Shown here: positions 24,739-33,601 of the stretch, piece by piece
Numbering within the stretch: position 1 is the stretch's first letter
How the letters are laid out: every line of letters starts with the position of its first letter
Assembly (NCBI RefSeq): GCF_003050925.1
Contig: NZ_QAOV01000010.1
Coordinates: 62,001-126,000 of the forward strand
Origin: Pseudomonas sp. GV085
GTDB lineage: Bacteria; Pseudomonadota; Gammaproteobacteria; Pseudomonadales; Pseudomonadaceae
Reading direction: 5' to 3'
DNA length: 64,000 nucleotides
Notes under the pieces: generated by a model
The model's database searches: none
Told to the model about the DNA's origin: nothing
Seen by the model: the letters and a program-made list of their open reading frames with translations, nothing else
Program-made: the position numbers and the translations under genes

Positions 24739-25619
24739 ACGACGCGCAACCCATCGTCACGGTCATCATCGCGTCGTATAACCATGCCCCTTACATCGAG
24801 GAAAGCATTCTCAGCGTCCTCAACCAGACCTATCAGAACATCGAGTTGCTGGTGGTCGACGATGGCTCGAAAGATGACAGCGTCAAGCGGATCAAGGCGT
24901 TGCAGGTCATCCATGGTTTCGATTTCCGGGTGCAGGAAAACCAGGGGCTGACCAACACCCTCAATGGTGCTATTGCCCGGGCCAAGGGCAGCCTGATCGT
25001 GCCGTTCGGTTCGGATGACATCATGTTGCCGGAGCGAATCGCCACCCAGGTCGCGCATATGGATGGCAAACCCGAGGTCGGCATTTGCGCCGGTAACATC
25101 GAGTTGATCGATGCCGATGGCAATCTCTACCCCGAGAAGCGCCAGCGCCGGGATGTACCGTTCCGTCGCCTGGACTTCGACGACATGTTCCTGGAGCGCA
25201 AGCCCTATCCTCCGGCACCCACCCTGATGATCCGTCGCGAAGCGCTGGAGAAGGTGGGCGGATTCGACCCGACCATTCGCCTGGAAGACTTGCTGATTGA
25301 GCTGAAGGTGACCCATGCCGGTTACTTTATCGATGGTCTGAATGTGTTGATGGCGCGCTATCGCAAGCACGCCACCAACTCCTACAAGAACCACCGCTTC
25401 ATGATCGACAGCATCCTGCGCACCTACGCACTCTTCAGCGATCACCCGCTGTATGACGAAGTGCGCTACAAATTTCTCAACTCCATGTTCCTCAAGACCG
25501 CCAACCGTGATCGCAAGCTGGCGCGGGAGCTGCTGGCGCAGATTCCGTTCAAGGCCTGGAACAAGAAAACCTGGCGCGGGCTGGGGCGGATGTACTTCTC
25601 GCGGCTGGAGAAAGACTGA
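24735..25619 (+). CDS. wapR: Family 2 glycosyltransferase, WapR position
   Basis: A 294-residue GT2 (GT-A) glycosyltransferase opening VTVIIASYNHAPYIEESILS, with the acidic LLVVDDGSKDDS nucleotide site and a SDD metal motif in PFGSDDIM near residue 96. PAO1 wapR (PA5000), the rhamnosyltransferase that makes the O-antigen-accepting core, lies at the same point. The name is therefore positional and the sugar uncertain. It ends the overlapping run of six genes that starts at 18369. Confidence 0.75.
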   Translation: MNDAQPIVTVIIASYNHAPYIEESILSVLNQTYQNIELLVVDDGSKDDSVKRIKALQVIHGFDFRVQENQGLTNTLNGAIARAKGSLIVPFGSDDIMLPERIATQVAHMDGKPEVGICAGNIELIDADGNLYPEKRQRRDVPFRRLDFDDMFLERKPYPPAPTLMIRREALEKVGGFDPTIRLEDLLIELKVTHAGYFIDGLNVLMARYRKHATNSYKNHRFMIDSILRTYALFSDHPLYDEVRYKFLNSMFLKTANRDRKLARELLAQIPFKAWNKKTWRGLGRMYFSRLEKD

Positions 25620-25683
25620 GCCCCGGGCTGGACTCAAGGGGAGCGGGGCGGGATGTTGGGTGGCGATATGCCGCGACGATTGC

Positions 25684-26907
25684 TCAACGTTGTTGAGCCG
25701 TCTCCTCTAAAAACTCTTTCCTCGGCTTCCTGTTCTGGCGCAACCAGTGCAGGGTTTTCTTGCCGGCATTGATACCGGGCTTTTCGATGTACAGGTAAGT
25801 CAGGCTGCTGATGATGATCAGCAGGCAACTGCACACAGCCAGCAACGGCAGGAAAACCCAGGCTTGCCGGGCGTCAAGATGCAATAGCGGCGGCAGTCGC
25901 TGCACCAGTACCCAGAGCACGAAACCGTGCAGCAAATACGTGCTGTAGCTGATTTCCCCCAGCCAGCGAATGCTGCGTGGTCTCAGGGCGCCGAACAAGG
26001 TGTTGCCGGACGCCACGATCACAAAGAACAGTGAAAGCAGCAGCAGCGCTCCCAGGTTGAATGCCCGGTTGAACACCGTAAAGGCGATCGCCAATGCGAG
26101 CAGGGCGATGATGCCCGCCAGCGGAGACAGGCTCCAGGCGACCCATTGTGGACGGCGAACCCAGTACGCCGCAGCGATGCCGCCGAGGAAACTGGTCAGG
26201 AAGTGCTTCTTCAGCGAGTGCTCCCATCCGACCACCTGATAAAGGGTGTAGATGCCGATCAGGCACAGCACCGTCTGCATCCAGCCTCCGCGATAAATGA
26301 ACACCATGGCGGCCAGTGGCAGGGCAAGGTAGAAAAACACCTCGTACCCCAGCGTCCAGGTGACGTTGGAGATCAGCATGCCGGTCTGGTGGTACTGGTT
26401 GACGTCTGGCCGGTCGAAGAACAGCCAGGCCAGGGTCTGGCCAATGAGTTGGGTGGCGGAATCCTTGAGTTCCCAGTCCTGCAAATAGAACACACAGACA
26501 AACACGGCCAACATCAGCGGCAGGTAGAGCGGGTAGAGGCGAAACAGCCGAGATACCGCAAATGCCAGCCAGTCGTGTTGCCGCCCGTGGGTGAGCAAGC
26601 GGTCCCAGAACAGAAAGCCGGTGATCATGAAAAAGAGGGCGACGCTGCCCTGGCCGAGCTGCGAGTAGAAGTTGCTCGGCGGAAAATCGGTCACGCCGGT
26701 TTGCAGAAAGATCCAGGTAATGATCGAGTGATGGACGAACACGCCGAAGGCCAGATACCCGCGTAAGCCGTCGATGCCGGCAAAGCGGCTTTCGCCGCGA
26801 TGCTCCAGCTGTCGGGTGAGTCTCGGCACGCTGCGCAACAGTAGCGCAGCAGTCGCGATGGCGAGCAGGTAGGCCGTCATCGCGATAAGCGGGTTGGTTT
26901 CTATCAT
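25684..26907 (-). CDS. Acyltransferase 3 family membrane protein
   Basis: The 407-residue, highly hydrophobic protein has about ten transmembrane segments and the acyltransferase-3 signatures: GLRGYLAFGVFVHHS with the catalytic histidine region near residue 58, then FFMITGFLFWDR and SRLFRLYPLYL. Family members O-acetylate or O-acylate surface polysaccharides, including O-antigen and core sugars. The start overlaps the stop of the upstream ligase gene by four bases (ATGA), so the two form an operon and the target is probably LPS. It has no PAO1 counterpart at this place that I recall. Confidence 0.85.
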   Translation of the reverse strand: MIETNPLIAMTAYLLAIATAALLLRSVPRLTRQLEHRGESRFAGIDGLRGYLAFGVFVHHSIITWIFLQTGVTDFPPSNFYSQLGQGSVALFFMITGFLFWDRLLTHGRQHDWLAFAVSRLFRLYPLYLPLMLAVFVCVFYLQDWELKDSATQLIGQTLAWLFFDRPDVNQYHQTGMLISNVTWTLGYEVFFYLALPLAAMVFIYRGGWMQTVLCLIGIYTLYQVVGWEHSLKKHFLTSFLGGIAAAYWVRRPQWVAWSLSPLAGIIALLALAIAFTVFNRAFNLGALLLLSLFFVIVASGNTLFGALRPRSIRWLGEISYSTYLLHGFVLWVLVQRLPPLLHLDARQAWVFLPLLAVCSCLLIIISSLTYLYIEKPGINAGKKTLHWLRQNRKPRKEFLEETAQQR

Positions 26908-28769
26908 CGGTGAGCCTGGGCCGGAGGACTCCCGGCCAGCACGTGCCTGTGCAAATTATCCACGTCGGCTTTCGAAGCCACCGCAGCGTATCCCTGAAGC
27001 AGCGCTTCGAAGTGATCCTCGAACAGCCAGTGCCGATCTGATGCGTAGCGCTGCATGTGGCGCAGATTGCGCCGACGCAGCGAAGGGCTCAACGATGAAG
27101 GGTAAATCCGCAGGTCGGCCAGGTCGATCAGGCCGAACTCGCCGTCCTCCAGCACCAGCACATTGCCCAAGTGCAGGGAGCGGAAATAGACCCCTTGCTG
27201 ATGCAGTTGGGCCATGAATTTGCCGAAGCGCTCCACCAGTGCCTGGCGCACAGCCGGGGCGGTGATGCCTTGCAGGATCTGGCGCAGCGTGTTGCCCGGC
27301 AAGGGAGAGTAGTGCACAGCGGTGCTGCCGTCTTCGAACCGGTAAAGGTCGAGGATGTGCGGTGTCGGGATGCCCATGCTGCGCAGTTGCACGCTGTTGA
27401 CGGCAAAACGATCGGAGTAGGGCGTGAAACTGCCCGAGGTGTACCAGCGGCGACGGCGGAACAGCTTGAGAAAGCTGCCATCGGTCAGGCGCAGGACTTT
27501 GGGGCCCAAACCATCTTCTTCGATGATCAGGGCATCGGCCGTCAGCTGTTGCAGGGCGCTTGGCGTCGCGGTCTTGATCGGTCTGTCCAGCAGGCGCCTG
27601 GCCCGTTGATTGATGCTCAATGCGGCAATCAGTGCCAACGGGATCCACAGCAGGAACCAGTGCTCCTTGGGGCGAGAGATAATCCCGCCACCTTCGGTCA
27701 GCCCCGCACCGATACCGAAGGCCAGCCAGGTCGAGGCAATGATGAACAGCGGTTGCACGCGATGGCGCCGGCTGCTGATGAAGCTCCACACAATGAAGAA
27801 CAGCCATGGCAGCAGACCGATAATGCCGACGTAGTAGAGCACGCCCAGGGCGAAGCTATGAGGCTCCTGAAGGGGGGAGCCGGCGCCGGGGTCCAGGCTC
27901 AGTCCAGCGTTGTAGCCGTGCCCGATCCATGGGTGTTCAGCGATCCTGTCCAGGGCCATTTGCCAGAGTTCGATACGGAAGGAACTGCCTCTTTCGAAGA
28001 TCTTGTCCGCAAACAACGCGAAAGTCGCCGTTTCGGCGATGACCATGGAACCAAGCATGAAGACCGACTGTCGATTCCAGCAGATGTAACTCAGCCACAG
28101 CGCGGCCAGCGTCAGTGCAACCAGTGGAGTCCTTGAGCCGGTGGCCAGGACGGCGGCGAACATGATCGCCATCGCCGGTATGCTCAACCAAAGTACCTGG
28201 TGTCGCTTGCAGGTCATGCTCAGGCTCAGCCAGTAGGTACAGAAAAAACCGAAAACGTGGGAGCTGAGCAGTGGGTTGTCGAACGCACCTACTCCGATCA
28301 GGCGCATTTCCGGTTGGTAGATCAGGCCGAACCTGTACAGGTTGTAGACAGTGGCGACCAGCGCCACGATCGCGGCGCAGAACAGCAGGGGCTGAATGAT
28401 TTCGCTGCGATAGCGCACCAGCAGGTAGCAGCCGACGAACAGAAACAGGGTGTGCAATGGGGGTTTGAACTGACCGAAGTCGATGTCGCCGCCCGGTCCC
28501 CAGCGCAGACTGAGCAGTGCCCACGCCACAAACAGCAGGGCTGCAATGACGATCGGTTCGCGCAGCAGTTCTTTGCTGAACCGCGGACGCAGGCACAGCG
28601 CAATCAGTGCCGGAATACTGAACAGGCCATAGTAAAGCTTGTGATGCACACTGCGCCCAGGCAGGAAAAACAGCGCACAAAGCAGCAATAAATAACCGAG
28701 CGGAAGGATCCACAAACAAATGAAATCGAAGATTCTATTGGACGTGCTGTTCAAAGCGTTTGATTGCAT
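26904..28769 (-). CDS. waaL: O-antigen ligase fused to a C-terminal LPS kinase-like domain
   Basis: Residues 1-390 form a polytopic WaaL/Wzy_C protein with about ten membrane segments. They include R213 in ATGSRTPLV and H304 in the periplasmic EPHSFALG, typical ligase residues. Residues of about 405-621 are a soluble kinase-like domain: K435 in SFLKLFRRR, the loop F529-R530-S531 then L-H-L-G-N in place of HRDxxxxN, and D549 in LIDLADL. In PAO1 the two parts are separate neighbours, waaL (PA4999) and PA4998. No stop or frameshift separates them here. I chose M at 28769; an upstream ATG at 28841 would add 24 unlikely residues. The ligase joins O-antigen to core in the periplasm, while the kinase part should be cytoplasmic. 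Confidence 0.85.
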   Translation of the reverse strand: MQSNALNSTSNRIFDFICLWILPLGYLLLLCALFFLPGRSVHHKLYYGLFSIPALIALCLRPRFSKELLREPIVIAALLFVAWALLSLRWGPGGDIDFGQFKPPLHTLFLFVGCYLLVRYRSEIIQPLLFCAAIVALVATVYNLYRFGLIYQPEMRLIGVGAFDNPLLSSHVFGFFCTYWLSLSMTCKRHQVLWLSIPAMAIMFAAVLATGSRTPLVALTLAALWLSYICWNRQSVFMLGSMVIAETATFALFADKIFERGSSFRIELWQMALDRIAEHPWIGHGYNAGLSLDPGAGSPLQEPHSFALGVLYYVGIIGLLPWLFFIVWSFISSRRHRVQPLFIIASTWLAFGIGAGLTEGGGIISRPKEHWFLLWIPLALIAALSINQRARRLLDRPIKTATPSALQQLTADALIIEEDGLGPKVLRLTDGSFLKLFRRRRWYTSGSFTPYSDRFAVNSVQLRSMGIPTPHILDLYRFEDGSTAVHYSPLPGNTLRQILQGITAPAVRQALVERFGKFMAQLHQQGVYFRSLHLGNVLVLEDGEFGLIDLADLRIYPSSLSPSLRRRNLRHMQRYASDRHWLFEDHFEALLQGYAAVASKADVDNLHRHVLAGSPPAQAHR

Positions 28770-28923
28770 GCTGAATAACTTATTCCTGAATTGAGCGAGC
28801 GTACCAAGGCAGGGACATCTGGTGGGTATTTGACGCGCCACAATACACAGACTGTATGCGATTGCCAGAACCCTGGGGAAGCTGTGCTAAAGTCAGCGTC
28901 CTTTTTATCGACATTCGCGTGAT

Positions 28924-30726
28924 ATGACCGACTCCAGTCTTAGTGCAAGCCCATCGAGCTTGAAAATCTACTTCCGTCTGCTCGGCTATGTCCGGCCGTA
29001 CATCAGCCTGTTCCTGATCAGCATCGTCGGTTTTCTGATTTTCGCTTCGACGCAGCCAATGCTGGGCTACATCCTCAAGTACTTCGTCGACGGTCTGTCC
29101 AACCCAGAAGCGGCGCTGTTTCCAAGCGTGCCCTACCTGCGGGATCTGCAACTGCTGCAGGCGGTGCCGTTGTTGATCATCCTGATCGCTGCGTGGCAGG
29201 GATTGGGGTCGTACCTGGGCAACTACTTCCTGGCCAAGGTTTCCCTGGGCCTGGTCCATGACTTGCGGGTGCAGTTATTCAACAACCTGCTGGTGTTGCC
29301 AAACCGGTATTTCGACAAGCATAACTCGGGACACCTGATTTCACGTATCACCTTCAACGTGACCATGGTCACGGGGGCGGCAACGGATGCAATCAAGGTC
29401 GTAATTCGTGAAGGCATGACGGTGATCTTCCTGTTTGCCTCGCTGTTGTTCATGAACTGGCGCCTGACGCTGGTCATGGTCGCCATCCTGCCGCTGATCG
29501 CCATCATGGTGCGCACCGCCAGCAAGAAATTCCGCAAGCAGAGCAAGAAAATCCAGCTGGCCATGGGAGACGTGACGCATGTGGCGTCCGAAACCATCCA
29601 GGGTTATCGCGTGGTGCGCAGCTTCGGTGGTGAAGCCTATGAAGAGAAACGCTTCTTCGACGCCAGCCAGGGCAACACTGACAAGCAATTGCGCATGACC
29701 CGCACCGGCGCCATCTACACGCCGCTGCTGCAATTGGTGATCTATACCGCCATGGCCGTGCTGATGTTCCTGGTGCTGTTCCTGCGTGGCGATGCGTCAG
29801 CCGGCGACATGGTGGCCTACATCACCCTGGCCGGCCTGCTGCCCAAGCCGATTCGCCAGTTGTCCGAAGTCAGCTCGACCATCCAGAAGGGGGTGGCCGG
29901 CGCTGAAAGTATCTTCGAGCAACTGGATGTCGAGCCTGAAGTCGATACCGGCACCGTCGAGCGCGATGCCGTCAGCGGTCGCCTGGACGTGCGCAACCTC
30001 AGCTTCACCTACCCTGATACCGAGCGTCAGGTGCTCAATGACATCAGTTTCTCGGTCGAGCCCGGGCAAATGGTGGCGTTGGTGGGACGTTCGGGCAGCG
30101 GCAAGTCGACCCTGGCCAATCTGATTCCGCGTTTCTATCACCACGACAAGGGCGAAATCCTCATCGATGGCGTCGAAGTGGAGCAGTACAAGCTGTTGAA
30201 CCTGCGTCGGCATATCGCCCAGGTGACTCAGCACGTGACACTGTTCAGCGATACCGTGGCCAACAACATCGCCTATGGCGACCTGGCTGGCGCACCCCGT
30301 GAAGACATTGAAAAGGCGGCCAAGGATGCCTATGCAATGGACTTCATTGCTCAGTTGCCTGAAGGCCTGGATACCCAGGTCGGGGAAAACGGCGTGCTGC
30401 TGTCCGGTGGTCAGCGCCAGCGCCTGGCGATTGCCCGGGCGCTGTTGAAGAATGCTCCGCTGCTGATTCTCGATGAGGCGACCTCGGCACTCGATACCGA
30501 GTCCGAGCGGCATATTCAGGCCGCCCTGGATCAGGTCATGAAAGGTCGCACCACGCTGGTGATCGCTCATCGCCTGTCGACGATCGAGAAGGCCGACCTG
30601 ATCCTGGTCATGGATCAGGGGAAAATCGTCGAGCGCGGCACCCATGAGCAACTGCTGGCGCAAAACGGCTACTACTCGCGCCTCAACGCGATGGGCCTCG
30701 ACGCCCCGGCCGAAGACATCGCCTGA
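28924..30726 (+). CDS. msbA: Lipid A export ABC transporter MsbA
   Basis: MsbA flips lipid A-core across the inner membrane. The 600-residue half-transporter has six N-terminal membrane segments (about 1-320) and an ABC domain with Walker A GRSGSGKST near residue 388, signature LSGGQRQR near 493, Walker B LLILDEATSALD near 515 and the H-loop IAHRLS. It is divergent from the ligase-kinase gene, with 154 bases between. In PAO1 it is PA4997 and lies next to hldE. Confidence 0.97.
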   Translation: MTDSSLSASPSSLKIYFRLLGYVRPYISLFLISIVGFLIFASTQPMLGYILKYFVDGLSNPEAALFPSVPYLRDLQLLQAVPLLIILIAAWQGLGSYLGNYFLAKVSLGLVHDLRVQLFNNLLVLPNRYFDKHNSGHLISRITFNVTMVTGAATDAIKVVIREGMTVIFLFASLLFMNWRLTLVMVAILPLIAIMVRTASKKFRKQSKKIQLAMGDVTHVASETIQGYRVVRSFGGEAYEEKRFFDASQGNTDKQLRMTRTGAIYTPLLQLVIYTAMAVLMFLVLFLRGDASAGDMVAYITLAGLLPKPIRQLSEVSSTIQKGVAGAESIFEQLDVEPEVDTGTVERDAVSGRLDVRNLSFTYPDTERQVLNDISFSVEPGQMVALVGRSGSGKSTLANLIPRFYHHDKGEILIDGVEVEQYKLLNLRRHIAQVTQHVTLFSDTVANNIAYGDLAGAPREDIEKAAKDAYAMDFIAQLPEGLDTQVGENGVLLSGGQRQRLAIARALLKNAPLLILDEATSALDTESERHIQAALDQVMKGRTTLVIAHRLSTIEKADLILVMDQGKIVERGTHEQLLAQNGYYSRLNAMGLDAPAEDIA

Positions 30727-30729
30727 CCC

Positions 30730-30758
30730 CGAAAGGGCGAGCCTGGCTCGCCCTTTCG
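30730..30758 (+). terminator. Strong hairpin after msbA
   Basis: CGAAAGGGCGAGC and GCTCGCCCTTTCG form a 13-bp stem with a three-base loop, starting three bases after the msbA stop. There is no U run, so it may be a Rho-assisted terminator or an mRNA-stabilising hairpin. Confidence 0.6.
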
Positions 30759-30784
30759 CACACCTGACGTGCAACGCGTCTGGT

Positions 30785-30946
30785 GATTTGTATCCAGACC
30801 TTTACGCTTCTTGCCCGATCAAGGACTTCACCGCTATAGACAGTCCCTACGAGGCGCCGCTGCATGCCGAGTGCGAAATCGATGCGCAAGCGATGGGGAT
30901 GAGCGATACGTGTCGTCGTCTGGCGGATCTGCTGCTCAAAAAATGA
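30785..30946 (+). pseudogene. cysC: Remnant of an adenylylsulfate kinase gene (3' end of cysC)
   Basis: The reading frame ending at 30946 gives IKDFTAIDSPYEAP and then about 30 residues up to DLLLKK. This matches the C-terminal end of APS kinase (CysC), whose family pattern is xxFTGIDSxYEAPE followed by a short helix. The P-loop and the rest of the roughly 200-residue enzyme are missing. No start codon with a ribosome binding site precedes the fragment. It lies in the 322-base gap between msbA and hldE, which suggests that a cysC gene once sat here and was deleted from its 5' side. Confidence 0.65.
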
Positions 30947-31048
30947 GCAAGAAAGCCCCGCGAATCATCCGCTTGCAGCCACCACACAAGCCGACGCCAA
31001 CCCTGTGCTAATATCGCGCCCCTGTTCATTTTGTATGTGGGTTGCACC

Positions 31049-32470
31049 ATGAAGTTGTCCATGCCGCGATTCGATCAAGCCCCTGTCTTGGTAGTCGGCG
31101 ATGTCATGCTCGACCGTTACTGGCATGGTGGTACCTCACGGATTTCTCCTGAGGCGCCGGTGCCGGTGGTCAAGGTCGATCACATCGAGGACCGTCCGGG
31201 CGGCGCTGCCAACGTTGCCTTGAACATTGCCGCCCTGGGGGCTCCGGCCTCGCTGGTCGGTGTCACCGGCGACGATGAAGCCGCCAACAGCCTGGTCAAC
31301 AGCCTCAAGGGCGCTGGCGTGCGGGCCACCTTCCAGCGCATCGCGCACCAGCCGACCATCGTCAAGCTGCGGGTCATGAGCCGTCACCAGCAATTGCTGC
31401 GTATCGACTTCGAAGAACCTTTCGCCACTGATGCGCTGGCGCTGGTCGCGCAGGTCGATGAGTTGCTCGAAGGCATCAAGGTGCTGGTGCTGTCCGACTA
31501 CGGCAAAGGTGCGCTGAAAAACCATCAGGCGCTGATCCAGGCCGCCCGTGCCCGTGGCATTCCGGTGCTGGCTGATCCCAAGGGCAAGGATTTCTCGATC
31601 TACCGCGGTGCGAGCCTGATCACGCCGAATCTCAACGAATTCGAAACCATCGTCGGTGGTTGCGCCGATGAGCACGAATTGGTGAGCAAGGGCGCGCAGC
31701 TGATGCACGACCTGGACCTCGGTGCTTTGTTGGTGACCCGTGGCGAGCACGGCATGACCTTGCTGCGTCCGGATCATCCGGCGCTGCACTTGCCGGCCCG
31801 GGCCCGTGAAGTGTTCGACGTGACCGGTGCTGGCGATACGGTGATTTCCACCCTGGCGGCCGCGATTGCCGCTGGCGAAGAGCTGCCTCACGCGGTGGCT
31901 CTGGCCAATCTGGCGGCCGGTATCGTGGTCGGCAAACTCGGTACGGCGGCCATCAGTGCGCCGGAACTGCGTCGTGCGATCCAGCGCGAGGAAGGTTCCG
32001 AGCGCGGTGTGCTAGGTCTTGAGCAACTGTTGCTGGCGGTCGACGATGCCCGCGCGCACAAAGAGCGGATCGTGTTCACCAACGGTTGCTTCGATATTCT
32101 GCACGCCGGTCATGTGACCTACCTCGAACAGGCGCGGGCCCAGGGCGATCGTTTGATCGTTGCGGTAAACGACGATGCATCGGTCAGCCGCCTGAAAGGG
32201 CCGGGCCGTCCGATCAACAGTGTCGACCGGCGCATGGCGGTGCTGGCCGGTCTGGGGGCGGTGGACTGGGTCATCAGTTTCCCGGAAGGCACTCCGGAAA
32301 ACCTGCTGAGCGCGGTCAAGCCGGATGTGCTGGTCAAGGGTGGTGACTACGGGGTCGACCAGGTGGTCGGCGCGGACATCGTGACGGCCTACGGCGGCAC
32401 CGTGAAAGTGCTGGGGCTGGTGGAAAACAGCTCGACCACCGCGATTGTCGAGAAGATCCGCAAGTCGTAG
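31049..32470 (+). CDS. hldE: Bifunctional heptose-7-phosphate kinase / heptose-1-phosphate adenylyltransferase
   Basis: HldE makes ADP-D-glycero-beta-D-manno-heptose, the precursor used by WaaC and WaaF. The N-terminal PfkB-type kinase (about 1-320) has PGGAANVALN and the anion-hole/catalytic TGAGDT near residue 257. The C-terminal nucleotidyltransferase has FTNGCFDILHAGH near 342-354. At 473 residues it is full length. The ATG at 31049 is preferred over 31031 because the conserved sequence begins there. Its stop codon TAG lies inside the first bases of a REP element. Confidence 0.97.
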   Translation: MKLSMPRFDQAPVLVVGDVMLDRYWHGGTSRISPEAPVPVVKVDHIEDRPGGAANVALNIAALGAPASLVGVTGDDEAANSLVNSLKGAGVRATFQRIAHQPTIVKLRVMSRHQQLLRIDFEEPFATDALALVAQVDELLEGIKVLVLSDYGKGALKNHQALIQAARARGIPVLADPKGKDFSIYRGASLITPNLNEFETIVGGCADEHELVSKGAQLMHDLDLGALLVTRGEHGMTLLRPDHPALHLPARAREVFDVTGAGDTVISTLAAAIAAGEELPHAVALANLAAGIVVGKLGTAAISAPELRRAIQREEGSERGVLGLEQLLLAVDDARAHKERIVFTNGCFDILHAGHVTYLEQARAQGDRLIVAVNDDASVSRLKGPGRPINSVDRRMAVLAGLGAVDWVISFPEGTPENLLSAVKPDVLVKGGDYGVDQVVGADIVTAYGGTVKVLGLVENSSTTAIVEKIRKS

Positions 32471-32596
32471 GAGCTGGCGTAGCCTGCGATCTTTTCCTGT
32501 AGCCCGGGGATCGTAAAATCAAAAGATCGCAGCCTGCGGCAGCTCCTACAGGAACACGCGTTCCAACGTAGGAGCTGCCGCAGGCTGCGATCTTTT
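32467..32596. repeat. Cluster of three REP elements
   Basis: Three copies of a GTAGGAGCTGNCG...CTGCGATCTTTT repeat lie at 32467-32496 (plus), 32521-32550 (minus) and 32568-32596 (plus). The first copy differs in the middle (GGCGTAGCC for GCCGCAGGC). Its second to fourth bases (TAG) are the hldE stop codon. The last copy ends five bases before the end of the convergent gene. Confidence 0.9.
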
Positions 32597-32600
32597 ACGT

Positions 32601-33569
32601 TTAAGAGCTGACCTTTTTTCTCGGCACGATCTTCTTCAGCAGTTGCTTGGCCTTACCGCGTAACAGCGCCAACCCCGAATCCTTCCCCGGAGGGGTCAAA
32701 CCCTGCTGTCTCACCCAGTCCTTCCAGCGAATCCGCTCATCGCGCACCAACCAGCCTTCCTGTCGGGCAAAACTCTCGGCCAGGTACAGGCCGCGCGTGC
32801 TGGCCGGGTACAGTTGATCCTTTTTCAAGGTGTAGAGCTCAGCCAACGGGTGACCATCCTGCAAGGGCATCAAGTACAGATCGGGGCGCTTGCGGTCGAG
32901 GCGGGCGACGAGTTGATCGCCTTCCAGTCTTTCATCGACATGGAGCAGGCTCAGGGATTTGGCTTCCTTGGGAACGTCCAGGCGCAAGTCGTAAATCAAC
33001 TGCAGTGACGCCGTTGGCAAATGCACGTAAGCCCGCGGGCGCTCTATCAGCATCAGGTTGGCGCAGCGTACCGGCCGCGCCGAGCCGGACAGTGGCGACA
33101 AGCGAAATGGCAGGGCTTCACGGTAATGCAGGGCGGCCGAGTAGGGCGTCGGCAGCCAGGTGTCATTGAACCGCCCACCGAGCCAGCCTTCCGGAGTCTC
33201 CAGCAGGCATTCTTCGGCAATTTCCTGGATCGCCGTGTGCAAGGGCAGGTTCAGCTCATGAGCCGGCACGTATCCGGAGATCAGCTTGAGCACCACATCG
33301 CCACGGTCCTGCCGGCGTTGGCGCACCAGCACCCAATAATCGCGATTCTGCCAATGCAGGGTCAGGCGCACCGAAACCCCGAGATTGGCCAGTTCCAGAG
33401 CAAACCGTTCGCTGTCGCCGACCGTCACCGGACGACGACGTTGCAGGGTCTGGGCGAAGTTCAGCGGCCTGCCGACGCTCTGATAAGCCAGGCCTTCGGG
33501 CGTCGCTTCGACGAATAACGGCAGGGTCTTGAAGTTGCTCGGGTTCTTTCTGATGAGCGTACGCGACAT
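32601..33569 (-). CDS. Conserved protein of unknown function
   Basis: I do not recognise a characterised family in this 322-residue protein. It is soluble, without a signal peptide, and has a basic C-terminus (GKAKQLLKKIVPRKK). Residues of about 115-140 (AIQEIAEECLLETPEG) resemble the helix of a Nudix box (REXXEEXG), but the arginine is Gln and the glycine Leu, so Nudix hydrolase activity is doubtful. Similar Pseudomonas proteins have carried a 'metal ABC transporter ATPase' label, which nothing here supports: there is no Walker motif. It lies 32 bases downstream of an aldo/keto reductase gene and is probably co-transcribed with it. Confidence 0.7.
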   Translation of the reverse strand: MSRTLIRKNPSNFKTLPLFVEATPEGLAYQSVGRPLNFAQTLQRRRPVTVGDSERFALELANLGVSVRLTLHWQNRDYWVLVRQRRQDRGDVVLKLISGYVPAHELNLPLHTAIQEIAEECLLETPEGWLGGRFNDTWLPTPYSAALHYREALPFRLSPLSGSARPVRCANLMLIERPRAYVHLPTASLQLIYDLRLDVPKEAKSLSLLHVDERLEGDQLVARLDRKRPDLYLMPLQDGHPLAELYTLKKDQLYPASTRGLYLAESFARQEGWLVRDERIRWKDWVRQQGLTPPGKDSGLALLRGKAKQLLKKIVPRKKVSS

Positions 33570-33601
33570 GTCGGCTCCTGCTTAAGGCCGCGTGGGCGGC
33601 G

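Noticed and set aside
30644..30946. A 100-codon protein gene starting inside msbA
   Set aside because: The first half is msbA out of frame; only the last 50 codons have meaning, as a cysC remnant, and no ribosome binding site precedes it.
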